From contig NZ_AP018222.1 of NCBI RefSeq assembly GCF_002368035.1, forward strand, positions 4,457,534 to 4,521,533: a stretch of DNA of 64,000 nt. Direction: 5' to 3'. The notes beneath the pieces are model-generated. The model searched no databases. It was not told where the DNA came from and saw only the letters and a list, made by a program, of their open reading frames with translations. The position numbers and the translations under genes are program-made. The DNA is from Nostoc linckia NIES-25 (GTDB lineage Bacteria > Cyanobacteriota > Cyanobacteriia > Cyanobacteriales > Nostocaceae). Below are positions 8,817-17,908 of this stretch, piece after piece (the first letter of the stretch is position 1; the number at the start of each line of letters is the position of its first letter).

Positions 8817-10430
8817 ATGAAAAAACAATTGTCACAAAGCGGGCTTGTTTCTCAATCTTCGCTCCGCTTTTTAATTATCATCTTATTAGTAATAGGTGTC
8901 TTTTTTCGCTTCGTCAATATTGACAAAAAAATTTATTGGAGTGATGAAGTTGTATCATCATTACGCATATCTGGATATACGCAGTCAGAAATGGAAGCCA
9001 ATTTACGTAATGGTAATTTAATCAGTGCAGAAGAGTTAGATAAATACCAGTATCCTAATCCTGAAAAAACTACCATTGATGTCATGAAAGGCATAGTCTT
9101 AGAAGACTCACATATTTTGCCACTACACGTCTTGCTAACTAGGTTTTGGGTAAAGTTATTTGGTAATTCTGTAGCAGTGACGAGAAGTTTTTCGGCATTT
9201 ATTAGTTTGTTAACTTTTCCTTGTATTTATTGGCTATGTAAAGAATTATTTAGGTCTTCGCTAACAGGATGGATAGCGATGGCATTGGTAGCCGTTTCAC
9301 CCGCTCATGTCATATATGCACAAGAAGCACGAGCTTATAGTTTATGGATAATAGCTATCTTAATATCCAGTGCAGCACTGCTGCGAGCTATGCGCCTGGA
9401 AACGAAAGTTAGTTGGTGCATTTATACAGTAACATTATCACTAGGATTTTATAGCCATATATTTTTTGGCTTTATTGCTTTTGCACAGGCAATTTACGTA
9501 GCTATAATTGAACGCTTTCGATTGAGTAAAACCTCAATTTCTTACTTGTTTGCATCGCTTCTAGGGTTTATGACTTTTATACCTTGGATTTGGATTATTA
9601 TGACTAATTCTCACTCAGGTGCAATATCTTGGGCAAATGCAAAACAAAGCTTATTTGATTCAGCTACAAGATGGGCTGGAATTATTAGTCGTGGGTTTCT
9701 TGATTTTGGTATTAGCCCTAGCGACTCCAAGGAACTTAAATTTGCCTTAATTCCTTTTATTGGAATTATTTTAACTCTAATAATTTATTCAATTTATGTT
9801 CTTTGTCGAAAAAACCCTAAAAGAGTATGGTTATTTATTTTAACATTAATTGCGTCTGTGGGGCTTCCCTTGGTAATCTTGGATTTTGTGTTTCAAAAGC
9901 GATACGGTACTAGTCGATATACGCTTCCCTGCATTTTAGGCATACAGTTAACTGTTGCTTATTTATTAGCAAATAAAATCAGGTTTAATAATACTAAAAT
10001 TTTCCAAAAAAAGCTTTGGTCAGTTGCAAGTGTGTTGATAATCATCATTGGGATCGTATCTTGTGGAATCAGTTCTCAATCTCAGATGTGGTGGAATAAA
10101 TTTCCTGAAAAATACGAACAATATCCGAAAATAGCGAACATAGTTTCTCAATACGATCGCGCACTTTTAATTAGCGATGGCAAAATAGTTCCAGAAATAC
10201 AAATACTCGCTCACTTAGTTGTTCCAAAGGTGGAATTTCAAATTGTTAGTTCAAATAAATTACCAGAAATTCCTAGTGGTTTTACTGATATCTTTTTGTT
10301 CCAGCCTTCTGATTCTTTAAAAGCTGGAATTGAGAAAATTTATAACTTAAAGTTACAGCAGATAGACAAATTTCTCTGGAAAGTTATCGGGAAAGGCAGA
10401 GGGCAGGAGGCAGAAGGCAGAAGGGAATAG
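8817..10430 (+). CDS. GT39/ArnT-like polytopic membrane glycosyltransferase
   Basis: 537 residues with roughly eleven or twelve hydrophobic helices. After the first helix comes the acidic motif WSDEVVSS, the typical catalytic-loop position of PMT/ArnT-like GT-C glycosyltransferases, and an EARAYSLW motif sits in the next luminal loop (about residue 170). Such enzymes use lipid-linked sugars and modify lipids, polymers or proteins on the outer face of the membrane. Acceptor unknown. The last dozen residues (KGRGQEAEGRRE) are encoded by a dispersed GGCAGAGGGCAGGAGG repeat, so the natural C-terminus has probably been replaced by read-in to a repeat. The gene is AT-rich compared with its neighbours. 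Confidence 0.75.
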   Translation: MKKQLSQSGLVSQSSLRFLIIILLVIGVFFRFVNIDKKIYWSDEVVSSLRISGYTQSEMEANLRNGNLISAEELDKYQYPNPEKTTIDVMKGIVLEDSHILPLHVLLTRFWVKLFGNSVAVTRSFSAFISLLTFPCIYWLCKELFRSSLTGWIAMALVAVSPAHVIYAQEARAYSLWIIAILISSAALLRAMRLETKVSWCIYTVTLSLGFYSHIFFGFIAFAQAIYVAIIERFRLSKTSISYLFASLLGFMTFIPWIWIIMTNSHSGAISWANAKQSLFDSATRWAGIISRGFLDFGISPSDSKELKFALIPFIGIILTLIIYSIYVLCRKNPKRVWLFILTLIASVGLPLVILDFVFQKRYGTSRYTLPCILGIQLTVAYLLANKIRFNNTKIFQKKLWSVASVLIIIIGIVSCGISSQSQMWWNKFPEKYEQYPKIANIVSQYDRALLISDGKIVPEIQILAHLVVPKVEFQIVSSNKLPEIPSGFTDIFLFQPSDSLKAGIEKIYNLKLQQIDKFLWKVIGKGRGQEAEGRRE

Positions 10431-11010
10431 GGTTTAAGACCCCCACTTAACTCTTGTTCAGTGGCTCTCCTTCAGGAGGGGTTTGAATCCCCTTCTGACT
10501 CGATCCTTCTGCCCGACGCTCGCGGACTCGCTAACGCTGCGCTATCTGCCGTCAGCATAGCTGCCTTCTTCAATAAATATAGTTAAACCGATAAAAACAC
10601 GCTTTTCCCTTCTGCCTCACTTCGGCTACGCAGAAATCGAGCGTACCTTGAGGGCAAGCAAGCTACGCGTAGCGTCTTGTAGAGAAGTCGAGATTCAGTG
10701 ACCACCTGCCTCCTTCCTTCTACTTAGAGCAATTTTCAGGTAAATAGACCACGTTGTAGGGGCGCACAGCTGTGCGCCCCTACGGGAGATTGTGGTTTAA
10801 ATAGATGAAAAACGCTGTAAAACTAAAATTGAATTTTAAAGTGAAACGGTATTACCGCAGGTATCTGAACTTTTCAAGAAGTATTGAGGATATGAGCCAT
10901 CGAACTCACATTAAAAATTAATATCAATTAACTCAGAATTAGGAAAATTAGAGCAAAAATATACTTGAATAAATCCATGATTTAAGTATATATCTCTATT
11001 ATTGCGGCTT
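10431..11010. other. Repeat-filled spacer
   Basis: No gene seen. It holds pieces of dispersed cyanobacterial repeats: GACGCTCGCGGACTCGCTAA near 10515, TTCGGCTACGCAG near 10621, CTACGCGTAGCG near 10662, and a perfect 28-bp palindrome at 10756-10783 whose half is GTAGGGGCGCACAG. The last 200 bp are AT-rich and presumably contain the promoter of the next gene. Confidence 0.6.
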
Positions 11011-14000
11011 ATGTCATCGCCCCTCGAACGCCCGCTAAAAATTGAAATCAGACTTCCATCTTCCCATCCTCACTTATTAGAAGGACTTGAGATATGGCTA
11101 CGCTTGGGTTTAATATCCGATTCCCAAGTCAGGCAGCTATGCCGAGAATTTCTCACCTGTACGGTGGTGTTGCAACCCCAGACTCAAGTCGGAACTAAAG
11201 TAACATTTGCAACTTCCGATCCTGTGGAACAGTTGCCTGTAGCTACTTTACAAGCTAGTAGCCGCAGACAACCGCCAGAAAAACCAGCTCAACCCAGCTT
11301 TATCAGCACAATGTTGCAGTCACTAGGGGCAGAATTGAGCGTCCGCTGGCTGCTTTTTCTAGGAGTATTTTTGGTAGTGGTGTCCTCTGGGGTACTGGCT
11401 GCTAGTCAATGGGAAAAATTTCCTGCTTCTGGACAGTATGGAGTTTTATTTGCTTATACTTTGAGTTTCTGGGGGTTAAGCTTTTGGGCGACTAGGCAAA
11501 ACAATTTGAGATTGACAGCTCAGACATTACTAATTGCTACTCTTTTGTTAGTGCCGGTGAACTTTTGGGCTATGGATAGCTTTGGGTTATGGCAAAATCC
11601 TTTGAATTGGATTGTAGTTGCGATCGCCTGCCCTACCCTAACTGCTATTACTGTTTTAATCTCCAAAAATCGCACTATTTTTCCCAATTTACATACCGCC
11701 AAATTACCTATAGTAAATATTCTTGGGCTGAGTTATCTGCATTGGGGTTGGCAATTCAAAGGATTTCCCTTAATTGCCGTTTATCTGGGAATCATAGCCA
11801 CAACTATCATTACCGTCCTCGATAATCGCCATCCATATGTGGAAAATACAGGCGATCGCCAAAATTCAAGTATTAGCTTACGCGCTACTGTAATTATTTA
11901 TGCTTTAGTCATCCTGCTAGTGCGGGCGATTTTTATTGCCTCGGTAAATGTCACGCAGTTGGGTTTAGCTATTGGCATTTGCGGCTGGTTGGTGACTTGG
12001 TTAGCACAGGAAACGGCAGGGGGAAATAAACAAGTAACAGTAACATCTCCCTCATCTCCCCCTCTCCCCATCCCCCCATCTCCCTCATCTGCTTTACTCT
12101 GGGAAAGACTCGGTGCAATTTTACTTTTCCTGGGTTGGTTGGTTTCAGTAATTAATTATCCCTGGCAAGCGATCGCTGTGAGTGGTTTGGGTTTGTGGTT
12201 TGTGGGAAATCGCTTGCAGCGCTACAGTTTAAAAGTTGACTTAGCAGCGATTTTCGTCATTGGCTTACAGACAATTTGGCTTTTTTGGCGGCTAGTACCC
12301 GATCGCTTACAGGATTTGGCGATCGCTATTGCTACCAGACTGACAAATTCTCAAAATGAACCTTGGGCGTTGCTAGGTGTGGTTTTATTTCCCTACGTAA
12401 TTTTGATGGTGGCGCTGACAGATAATTTGTATCGCGTCCAAAAACGAGAATTGGCTAGATTTGGCGAAGTACTTACTCTATTATTTGCAACGTTTCTGAC
12501 AACCATCGCCCTAGTCAATCCTACGTTGCGATCGCTAAATTTGCTATTTTCCACCATCACCCTTGCCATCGTCACCAAACGCCGCCCTGACTCATCTCGT
12601 CCCCTGGTATACCTAACTCATATCATCGGCGTATTGACGTTCTGCTCTTTCATCAGTTGGTTATTCCCAACACCCAGTAGAGAAGTTTGGGCAAGCATTT
12701 TATTGGCTGTGATGCTTGCAGAATGGATATTTAGTCTGGGAAATGGAATATGGCGACGTAGTGCATGGGACATCGGTTTGGGGCTAGCCGCCGTTAGTTT
12801 TTTGCTGTTGTGGATGAATGCAGAATCATCTTGGTACAGTATGGCTGATAGTAGAGCTAATTGGGGAGTTATTTGGCTCGTTACGCCCATAGCTCTCACG
12901 GGTGTTGCCAACCGCACAAATATAGAGAATCGGACTATTAACTGTTACTTAAGTATTTTGGCTTTGGGAATTGCCCAGTTACTTACTTTACAGATTCCAG
13001 GAACTAGATTAATCGGTTTGGCGGTGGGTGCGGGATTAATGTTCGTCAATACGCGCTATTTGCGAAACCAAGTAAGTGCAGTAATTACCGAAGGATTTGT
13101 TTTAAGTTTTATCGGAATGCTGCTGTGGACGGGTTTGCCTCGTCTGGCGGTGGCTGGTTGGTTTGTTGTCGGAGCGATCGCAATTTTTAGTTTATGGTTA
13201 ATCCGCACGGCACTCAGGCAACGCGGTAACGAATTAGCACTTATTTATGCAGCCGCTAGCGATAAATGGGCGATCGCTTTGTGTGGTTATGAATTGTTGG
13301 CTTTGACGCTGCACTCAGTTCTGATTTACCGAGGAGTGGTTAATTCCGGATTTTTGTACTTACTTGCTACTGGTATCATTTTTACAGGCATTGTCTATCG
13401 CAGTTGGCGACAACCAACAAATTGGGGATTTTATGGCATTGGCTGGTGTTTGGAATTGTTGACAGCCCAGGCGTTAGGATTTGGAGAACCATCGATTATT
13501 AAAATAGCGATCGCCAATATCGCCTTGGGTTTACTTACTCAGCTTGTGGGAGAGTGGTGGAAACGACGACATCAATTACAAAGCTTGCCTAGCAGCTTTC
13601 ACATTCTACCGATAATTTATGCTGTATTCAGTGTATTTCTGCGTGTAAACACTTTCACCGATTGGACGGGTTTGTGTTCCTTAGGCGTAGCTTTAATTAT
13701 CATTGGCGTGGGGCGACGCCGGGAAGACTTTAAACCCCTGCTGTATTTAGGGATCGTTGGCGTATCAATTTCTGCCTACGAACTTTTGTTTTATCAAATG
13801 TTACAAGTTTCAGGAGGAGAATTAGGCGATGGATTGATTGCCATGTCTGCCCTTGGCGCTACTATCATGTATGCCTATCGCATCCTCTCCCGTTGGCTGA
13901 TAAGCTACTTACGTTTAACTCCCCAACAACTCAAAGGCATAGCGGATATTCACTGGGCTTGGAGTAGTTGCTTATTAATCTTTGCCATTGCCGTTCCCAT

Positions 14001-14931
14001 TGGAGTTAACCGTTTAGTGGGATTGGGAACAGGGGTATTTTTAGTTAGGTATGCGATTTTTCAGGGAAAGCGGCCGCCCCAACCCTCGGTATCTTCAACA
14101 TGGCGGATAACAATAGATGAAGTTTGGGTTTACCTGGGTTTGTTAGAGGCGGGTTTCTTCAGTATTTTCTTGCAGGAAACGCCAATAGGGCGTTTATTTA
14201 CTACACAATTACTTCCTTGGAATGGTGCGATCGCCTCTGTAGTCGCCTATTTTCTGTATATCCTACCTTGGGAAAATTGGGGTTGGTCTAAAAGGCCTTG
14301 GCAACAAGCTGCATACGTTTTACCACTGATAATTTTATGGCAAACTGCACTGCAAGTTTACCCAATTACTCTAGTACTCACCGCTGCATATTACATCTTC
14401 TTAGCAAAAGTCGGTGAAAACATCCGTTTTACCTATATTAGTGTAGCGTTGGTTGATTGGGCGCTGTACCGTTGGCTTTATAGCTTCTATCTGCGCGAAG
14501 CTTTGTGGTACGTAATACCACTTGGTTTATCGCTACTTTACATAGCTCAAGTAGATACGGAACTGAAACTACCAGAATCTAAAATAGTTCGTCATAGCCT
14601 GCGGTTGCTAGGTAGCGGTTTAATTTGTGGCTGGGCAATTTTATTTCATCAAAACACGCCTTGGATTCCGGGAATTTTTAGCCTCATCGCCATTTTCGCC
14701 GGATTAGCTTTGCGAGTGCGGGCTTTTCTTTACATTGGTACAGCTACTTTTGTAATTACTACTATCTATCAATCAGTAATCTTCAGCTTGCAATACTCAT
14801 TTTTAAAATGGGTTGTTGGCTTGCTAGTCGGTATTCTACTGATTTATATCGCCGCCAACTTTGAAACCCGCCGCGCCCAAATAACTTTTCTCATTCGTAA
14901 TACGATAGATCAATTTCAGACATGGGAATAG
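11011..14931 (+). CDS. Giant polytopic membrane protein of unknown function
   Basis: 1306 residues from the ATG at 11011. An in-frame TTG at 11002 is possible but less likely. About 100 soluble N-terminal residues (LEGLEIWLRLGLISDSQVRQLCREFL, then a Pro/Gln-rich linker) precede some thirty or more hydrophobic helices that run to the C-terminus, with one low-complexity Pro/Ser loop near residue 350. The N-terminal Leu-rich helical segment ahead of many transmembrane helices recalls DUF2157-type membrane proteins, but I cannot confirm that. No enzymatic motif is seen. Such very long conserved cyanobacterial membrane proteins are usually annotated as hypothetical. Confidence 0.8.
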   Translation: MSSPLERPLKIEIRLPSSHPHLLEGLEIWLRLGLISDSQVRQLCREFLTCTVVLQPQTQVGTKVTFATSDPVEQLPVATLQASSRRQPPEKPAQPSFISTMLQSLGAELSVRWLLFLGVFLVVVSSGVLAASQWEKFPASGQYGVLFAYTLSFWGLSFWATRQNNLRLTAQTLLIATLLLVPVNFWAMDSFGLWQNPLNWIVVAIACPTLTAITVLISKNRTIFPNLHTAKLPIVNILGLSYLHWGWQFKGFPLIAVYLGIIATTIITVLDNRHPYVENTGDRQNSSISLRATVIIYALVILLVRAIFIASVNVTQLGLAIGICGWLVTWLAQETAGGNKQVTVTSPSSPPLPIPPSPSSALLWERLGAILLFLGWLVSVINYPWQAIAVSGLGLWFVGNRLQRYSLKVDLAAIFVIGLQTIWLFWRLVPDRLQDLAIAIATRLTNSQNEPWALLGVVLFPYVILMVALTDNLYRVQKRELARFGEVLTLLFATFLTTIALVNPTLRSLNLLFSTITLAIVTKRRPDSSRPLVYLTHIIGVLTFCSFISWLFPTPSREVWASILLAVMLAEWIFSLGNGIWRRSAWDIGLGLAAVSFLLLWMNAESSWYSMADSRANWGVIWLVTPIALTGVANRTNIENRTINCYLSILALGIAQLLTLQIPGTRLIGLAVGAGLMFVNTRYLRNQVSAVITEGFVLSFIGMLLWTGLPRLAVAGWFVVGAIAIFSLWLIRTALRQRGNELALIYAAASDKWAIALCGYELLALTLHSVLIYRGVVNSGFLYLLATGIIFTGIVYRSWRQPTNWGFYGIGWCLELLTAQALGFGEPSIIKIAIANIALGLLTQLVGEWWKRRHQLQSLPSSFHILPIIYAVFSVFLRVNTFTDWTGLCSLGVALIIIGVGRRREDFKPLLYLGIVGVSISAYELLFYQMLQVSGGELGDGLIAMSALGATIMYAYRILSRWLISYLRLTPQQLKGIADIHWAWSSCLLIFAIAVPIGVNRLVGLGTGVFLVRYAIFQGKRPPQPSVSSTWRITIDEVWVYLGLLEAGFFSIFLQETPIGRLFTTQLLPWNGAIASVVAYFLYILPWENWGWSKRPWQQAAYVLPLIILWQTALQVYPITLVLTAAYYIFLAKVGENIRFTYISVALVDWALYRWLYSFYLREALWYVIPLGLSLLYIAQVDTELKLPESKIVRHSLRLLGSGLICGWAILFHQNTPWIPGIFSLIAIFAGLALRVRAFLYIGTATFVITTIYQSVIFSLQYSFLKWVVGLLVGILLIYIAANFETRRAQITFLIRNTIDQFQTWE

Positions 14932-15008
14932 CGCTAGGTATTAAACTAAAAGCGATTTCAGTCAAGGTACGGCTACGAAACAAAAAATAAATGAACTGTT
15001 CAGATCGG

Positions 15009-16142
15009 TCAAAATTCCCTGGCGCTTTCAGCAGCTTGTCTCAATGCCAAAAAAGCTTCTTTTAGAGGTTGGCTAACCGCACTGTCTGGTTCTGTTAGCA
15101 CTAGCTGTTGGTAGGCTGACAAAAATTGCGATCGCAATCGATGGAATAAATGCAGAAAGTGACGTACAAAGCTAATACAATCCAAAACCACAATCTCTAT
15201 ACCACCTGTACGCTCGTACATACTTGAGGCATATTCGGAAATACCTTCTTCGATCGCATCCGTAGTAATAAAAATATAGTTGTCAACCCGCTTGCCTGTG
15301 TTGTTGATTTTTTGCAAAGCACGGTCAATATCTGCTAACATGACGCGTCGGGTCTTCATTTCATAGCTGGTAATCACCTTCTCATCATCAACTAAAGTAA
15401 TTTCCAAATCTCCCAAAGCACCTGTCTGCTCGTCTGCTGCATTGTGGGATTCTAGAGGTAAAAAACGCTCCCCTATATATTGTTCTGCTACTTGATAGGC
15501 AGCAGCAACAATTAGTACGGGAAGACGGCTTGAACCTCGGCAAGCCAAATGCTGTTTCAGGAGTGTGATAATTTCCTCTGCTGACAAAGGTATTGCGTCT
15601 TCCGACTTTTTCAGGTCGGCTAGTAGTGTTTCCATGCGCTGTCGCTTCTCGTTGCGAGCAATAATTAGACAGCGAATGGTTTCGGCTAGCAGTTCTAAGG
15701 CAGTTATTCTGCCTTGATGAACATCATCAAGTAATTCCAGGGCGGCTTCGTAGAGTTTGGGCGGTCGTCCCACCAGATTCACTGCTGGGGTCAAGGTAAT
15801 GTTGCGGTTACGTAATGCAGGCGTGAGGAACGCGGTAGTGGGATTACAAGGCAATTCGTGTTTGTTAATGAATGCTGTGATGTAACTTTCATCGTAGTAG
15901 CGTCCGGAGTAAGCATCTGGTGTGCCTATTTCGGTGTAAGGCTTGCGGATATCAACATTCCCACGGTGAACGGCTGCCAAAGAGCAGGCCAGCAACAAAC
16001 GAACTACAGCACGATTGCCTACATAGCGCGATACATATTCAATTTTTTCGGCAATGCTGGGGTTGGTGACAATCGGTTGTGCTATCGATGAAGAGGCTTT
16101 TTGTAAGGCTACATCAAGGATAGCTGCTGGGGTTGTGGACAT
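15009..16142 (-). CDS. Candidate type II restriction endonuclease (SacI-like?)
   Basis: 377 residues. Its start overlaps the end of the upstream methyltransferase gene by 34 bp in another frame, as in tight restriction-modification operons. A possible PD-(D/E)xK nuclease core is visible: G-D245-L-E247 in a strand followed by E261-M-K263 (SYEMKTRR). The N-terminal half has the polar motif IRKPYTEIGTPDAYSGRYYDE, which I associate loosely with SacI-family endonucleases. The target sequence is unknown. Alternative: another methyltransferase-linked nuclease or specificity protein. The operon position is the strongest evidence for the role. Confidence 0.6.
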   Translation of the reverse strand: MSTTPAAILDVALQKASSSIAQPIVTNPSIAEKIEYVSRYVGNRAVVRLLLACSLAAVHRGNVDIRKPYTEIGTPDAYSGRYYDESYITAFINKHELPCNPTTAFLTPALRNRNITLTPAVNLVGRPPKLYEAALELLDDVHQGRITALELLAETIRCLIIARNEKRQRMETLLADLKKSEDAIPLSAEEIITLLKQHLACRGSSRLPVLIVAAAYQVAEQYIGERFLPLESHNAADEQTGALGDLEITLVDDEKVITSYEMKTRRVMLADIDRALQKINNTGKRVDNYIFITTDAIEEGISEYASSMYERTGGIEIVVLDCISFVRHFLHLFHRLRSQFLSAYQQLVLTEPDSAVSQPLKEAFLALRQAAESAREF

Positions 16143-16978
16143 GGAGCGATTTCTTCAACAGTAAGTGTGGAGGCTTGCGGGTCATAATTGAGCCAAAGTA
16201 TTTCTTGCCGTAATTCCTTGATGGAATGGCAGTGCTTCAGGGGGGCTTTAATGCAGTTCCAGTCACCATATAGTTCCTGCATCAAGGAACAATCATAGCT
16301 TGAAAGAGCAACTTTACCTTTAACTGAACGCAATACATCCGCTAGTTGCCGATGTTGGTCGTCGGTCATTTCATAAGCGTAAGCCTTGCTATCTCCACGG
16401 GAATCGTGCGGGTACGGGGGGTCACAGTAAAATAATGTTTCTGGGCTATCGTAGCGTCGAATAATATCAATCGCTCGGTCGTTCTCAATTTGCACGCGCA
16501 GCAACCGTTGTACAATTTCGGGCAGATCCTCAACACTACCAAGCCACCGGGAAACTGCACCAGCCATTCCAGCGCGACTAGTAAGTTTGCAGTGCGCCCA
16601 TCGTCCAACACTGGCGGTCTGTGCCAAGCCTGTTCTCACTTGTCGCGCCCGGACAAAAAATCGTCTAGCCCTTTCCAGGTCTGATAAACTCTCTTCTTCT
16701 TTGGTAATAGCAATCCGAAATTCTTCACGCGAAAATGGGGTTAACCCAATCGCTTCGATGAGTTGGTCTTTTTGGTCGCGTAGTACGCGAAAAAAGTTGA
16801 CTACCTGGCCATCAATATCATTGTAGGTTTCCACAGGCGAAGGCTCCCGGTTCAACAACACGGCGGCTGAACCCCCAAAGGGTTCGCAGTAGTGGGTTGT
16901 TTTTGACAACAAGGGTAAAAGCCAGTCTAAATGACTGTACTTGCCGCCATACCAGCCAAATGCAATTTTCTTTGCCAT
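16109..16978 (-). CDS. D12/Dam-family DNA N6-adenine methyltransferase
   Basis: 289 residues. It has the Dam-family order of motifs: WYGGK at 9-13 (SAM-binding N-terminus), EPFGGSAAV at 32-40 (motif I-like FxGxG region) and the catalytic DPPY at 186-189. The protein transfers a methyl group from S-adenosylmethionine to N6 of adenine in a specific site. It is the first gene of a minus-strand pair with the candidate endonuclease, which it would protect against. A solitary Dam is less likely given the 34-bp overlap. The ATG at 16978 is preceded by an AAGG-type ribosome-binding stretch. Confidence 0.85.
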   Translation of the reverse strand: MAKKIAFGWYGGKYSHLDWLLPLLSKTTHYCEPFGGSAAVLLNREPSPVETYNDIDGQVVNFFRVLRDQKDQLIEAIGLTPFSREEFRIAITKEEESLSDLERARRFFVRARQVRTGLAQTASVGRWAHCKLTSRAGMAGAVSRWLGSVEDLPEIVQRLLRVQIENDRAIDIIRRYDSPETLFYCDPPYPHDSRGDSKAYAYEMTDDQHRQLADVLRSVKGKVALSSYDCSLMQELYGDWNCIKAPLKHCHSIKELRQEILWLNYDPQASTLTVEEIAPCPQPQQLSLM

Positions 16979-17100
16979 GAAAGTTCACCTTAAAGGAAGT
17001 GCCTTCTCCACAATTTGGGATCTAAGTAAAACACAATTTCTCTAGTGTAGAGAAATTAGGGGGAAAGTGGCGAAGACACTGTTAGCAAATGTTAAGTTAT

Positions 17101-17526
17101 CTACTGCTGCAAAAGCGAAATACCTGTGTTTAAGTATTTCATCCCAGATTTATGCAACGCCAGATTAATCTCTAGTTGCAATTGTGCCAACTCGATTATG
17201 AGGGTTACTAGATCCCTCATCTTTTCTTCACTTTCTGGCACTGACGCCAATTTCTCCAGCATAGCAACATGAGGTTTCAGGCGATTTGAAACACTCTCTA
17301 TTTCGGGCTGTTTGACTGCTCCAAAACTTATTAAATATGAGTTAAAGTGTCTAATCCCAGTATTAATTACAAGGTAAGAAAAACTTTGCAGCATCAAGAG
17401 TTTGATTAACTCTTCTTCTGTTAGCTGTCCAGAATGAATATCAGCCAAAAATTTAATCAATTCTGCTTGAGTCAAGTCAGATCTTTCTGGGTGGGAGGGA
17501 ACAGATGATTGATTCAAATTATTCAC
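17101..17526 (-). CDS. Small helical protein of unknown function
   Basis: 141 residues, almost all predicted helix from the Leu/Glu/Lys pattern (LTQAELIKFLADIHSGQLTEEELIKLLML), with no signal peptide and no membrane helix. I recognise no domain. It lies between the restriction-modification pair (122 bp further along its direction of transcription) and the NACHT gene, transcribed away from the latter. It could be an accessory defence gene, but nothing in its sequence shows that. A run of ten A follows the CCCC near 17601, upstream of its start. Confidence 0.55.
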   Translation of the reverse strand: MNNLNQSSVPSHPERSDLTQAELIKFLADIHSGQLTEEELIKLLMLQSFSYLVINTGIRHFNSYLISFGAVKQPEIESVSNRLKPHVAMLEKLASVPESEEKMRDLVTLIIELAQLQLEINLALHKSGMKYLNTGISLLQQ

Positions 17527-17635
17527 AGTTAGCTCCTAAAAAGCTCAGTTGTAATTAATATAATCAGCGTCGGAACGCTGAGATACCAATACAAAAACCC
17601 CAAAAAAAAAAATGTATTGACAATTTGAAGATAAT

Positions 17636-17881
17636 ATGCTAACAAAAACGTTATGGAATGATGAGCCTTTTAGGAATTAAGAGGAAGCCAAATCATGTAT
17701 TCAACTTATCAGTGAGACATATCTAGCTTTTAACTCTTCAGATAAAAAGGATATTAAGAAAGTAAAACTTTACCCTGGGTTTATACGGAGAAATGCAAGA
17801 TATGAGAAAATTGATTTTGACAGCAGTGGAGTATCTAAAGCTGTCGCAATGCTGAGATGCAATATAAATATTTTTAGATAA
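17636..17881 (+). pseudogene. Decayed tandem copy of the 5' end of the NACHT gene
   Basis: From the ATG at 17636 the frame reads MLTKTLWNDEPFRN, then TAA (17678-17680), then EEAKSCIQLISETYLAFN, closely matching the start of the intact gene at 17909 (MYVKTLWNHEPFANKQEAES...). The same frame stays open after the single stop to a TAA at 17879-17881, but diverges from the intact gene after about 35 codons. The upstream 20 bp (TGTATTGACAATTTGAAGAT) are duplicated too. So a segment with the leader and first codons was duplicated, and one copy was broken by a stop codon and truncated. Confidence 0.75.
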
Positions 17882-17908
17882 AAATTGTATTGACAATTTT
17901 AAAATAAT

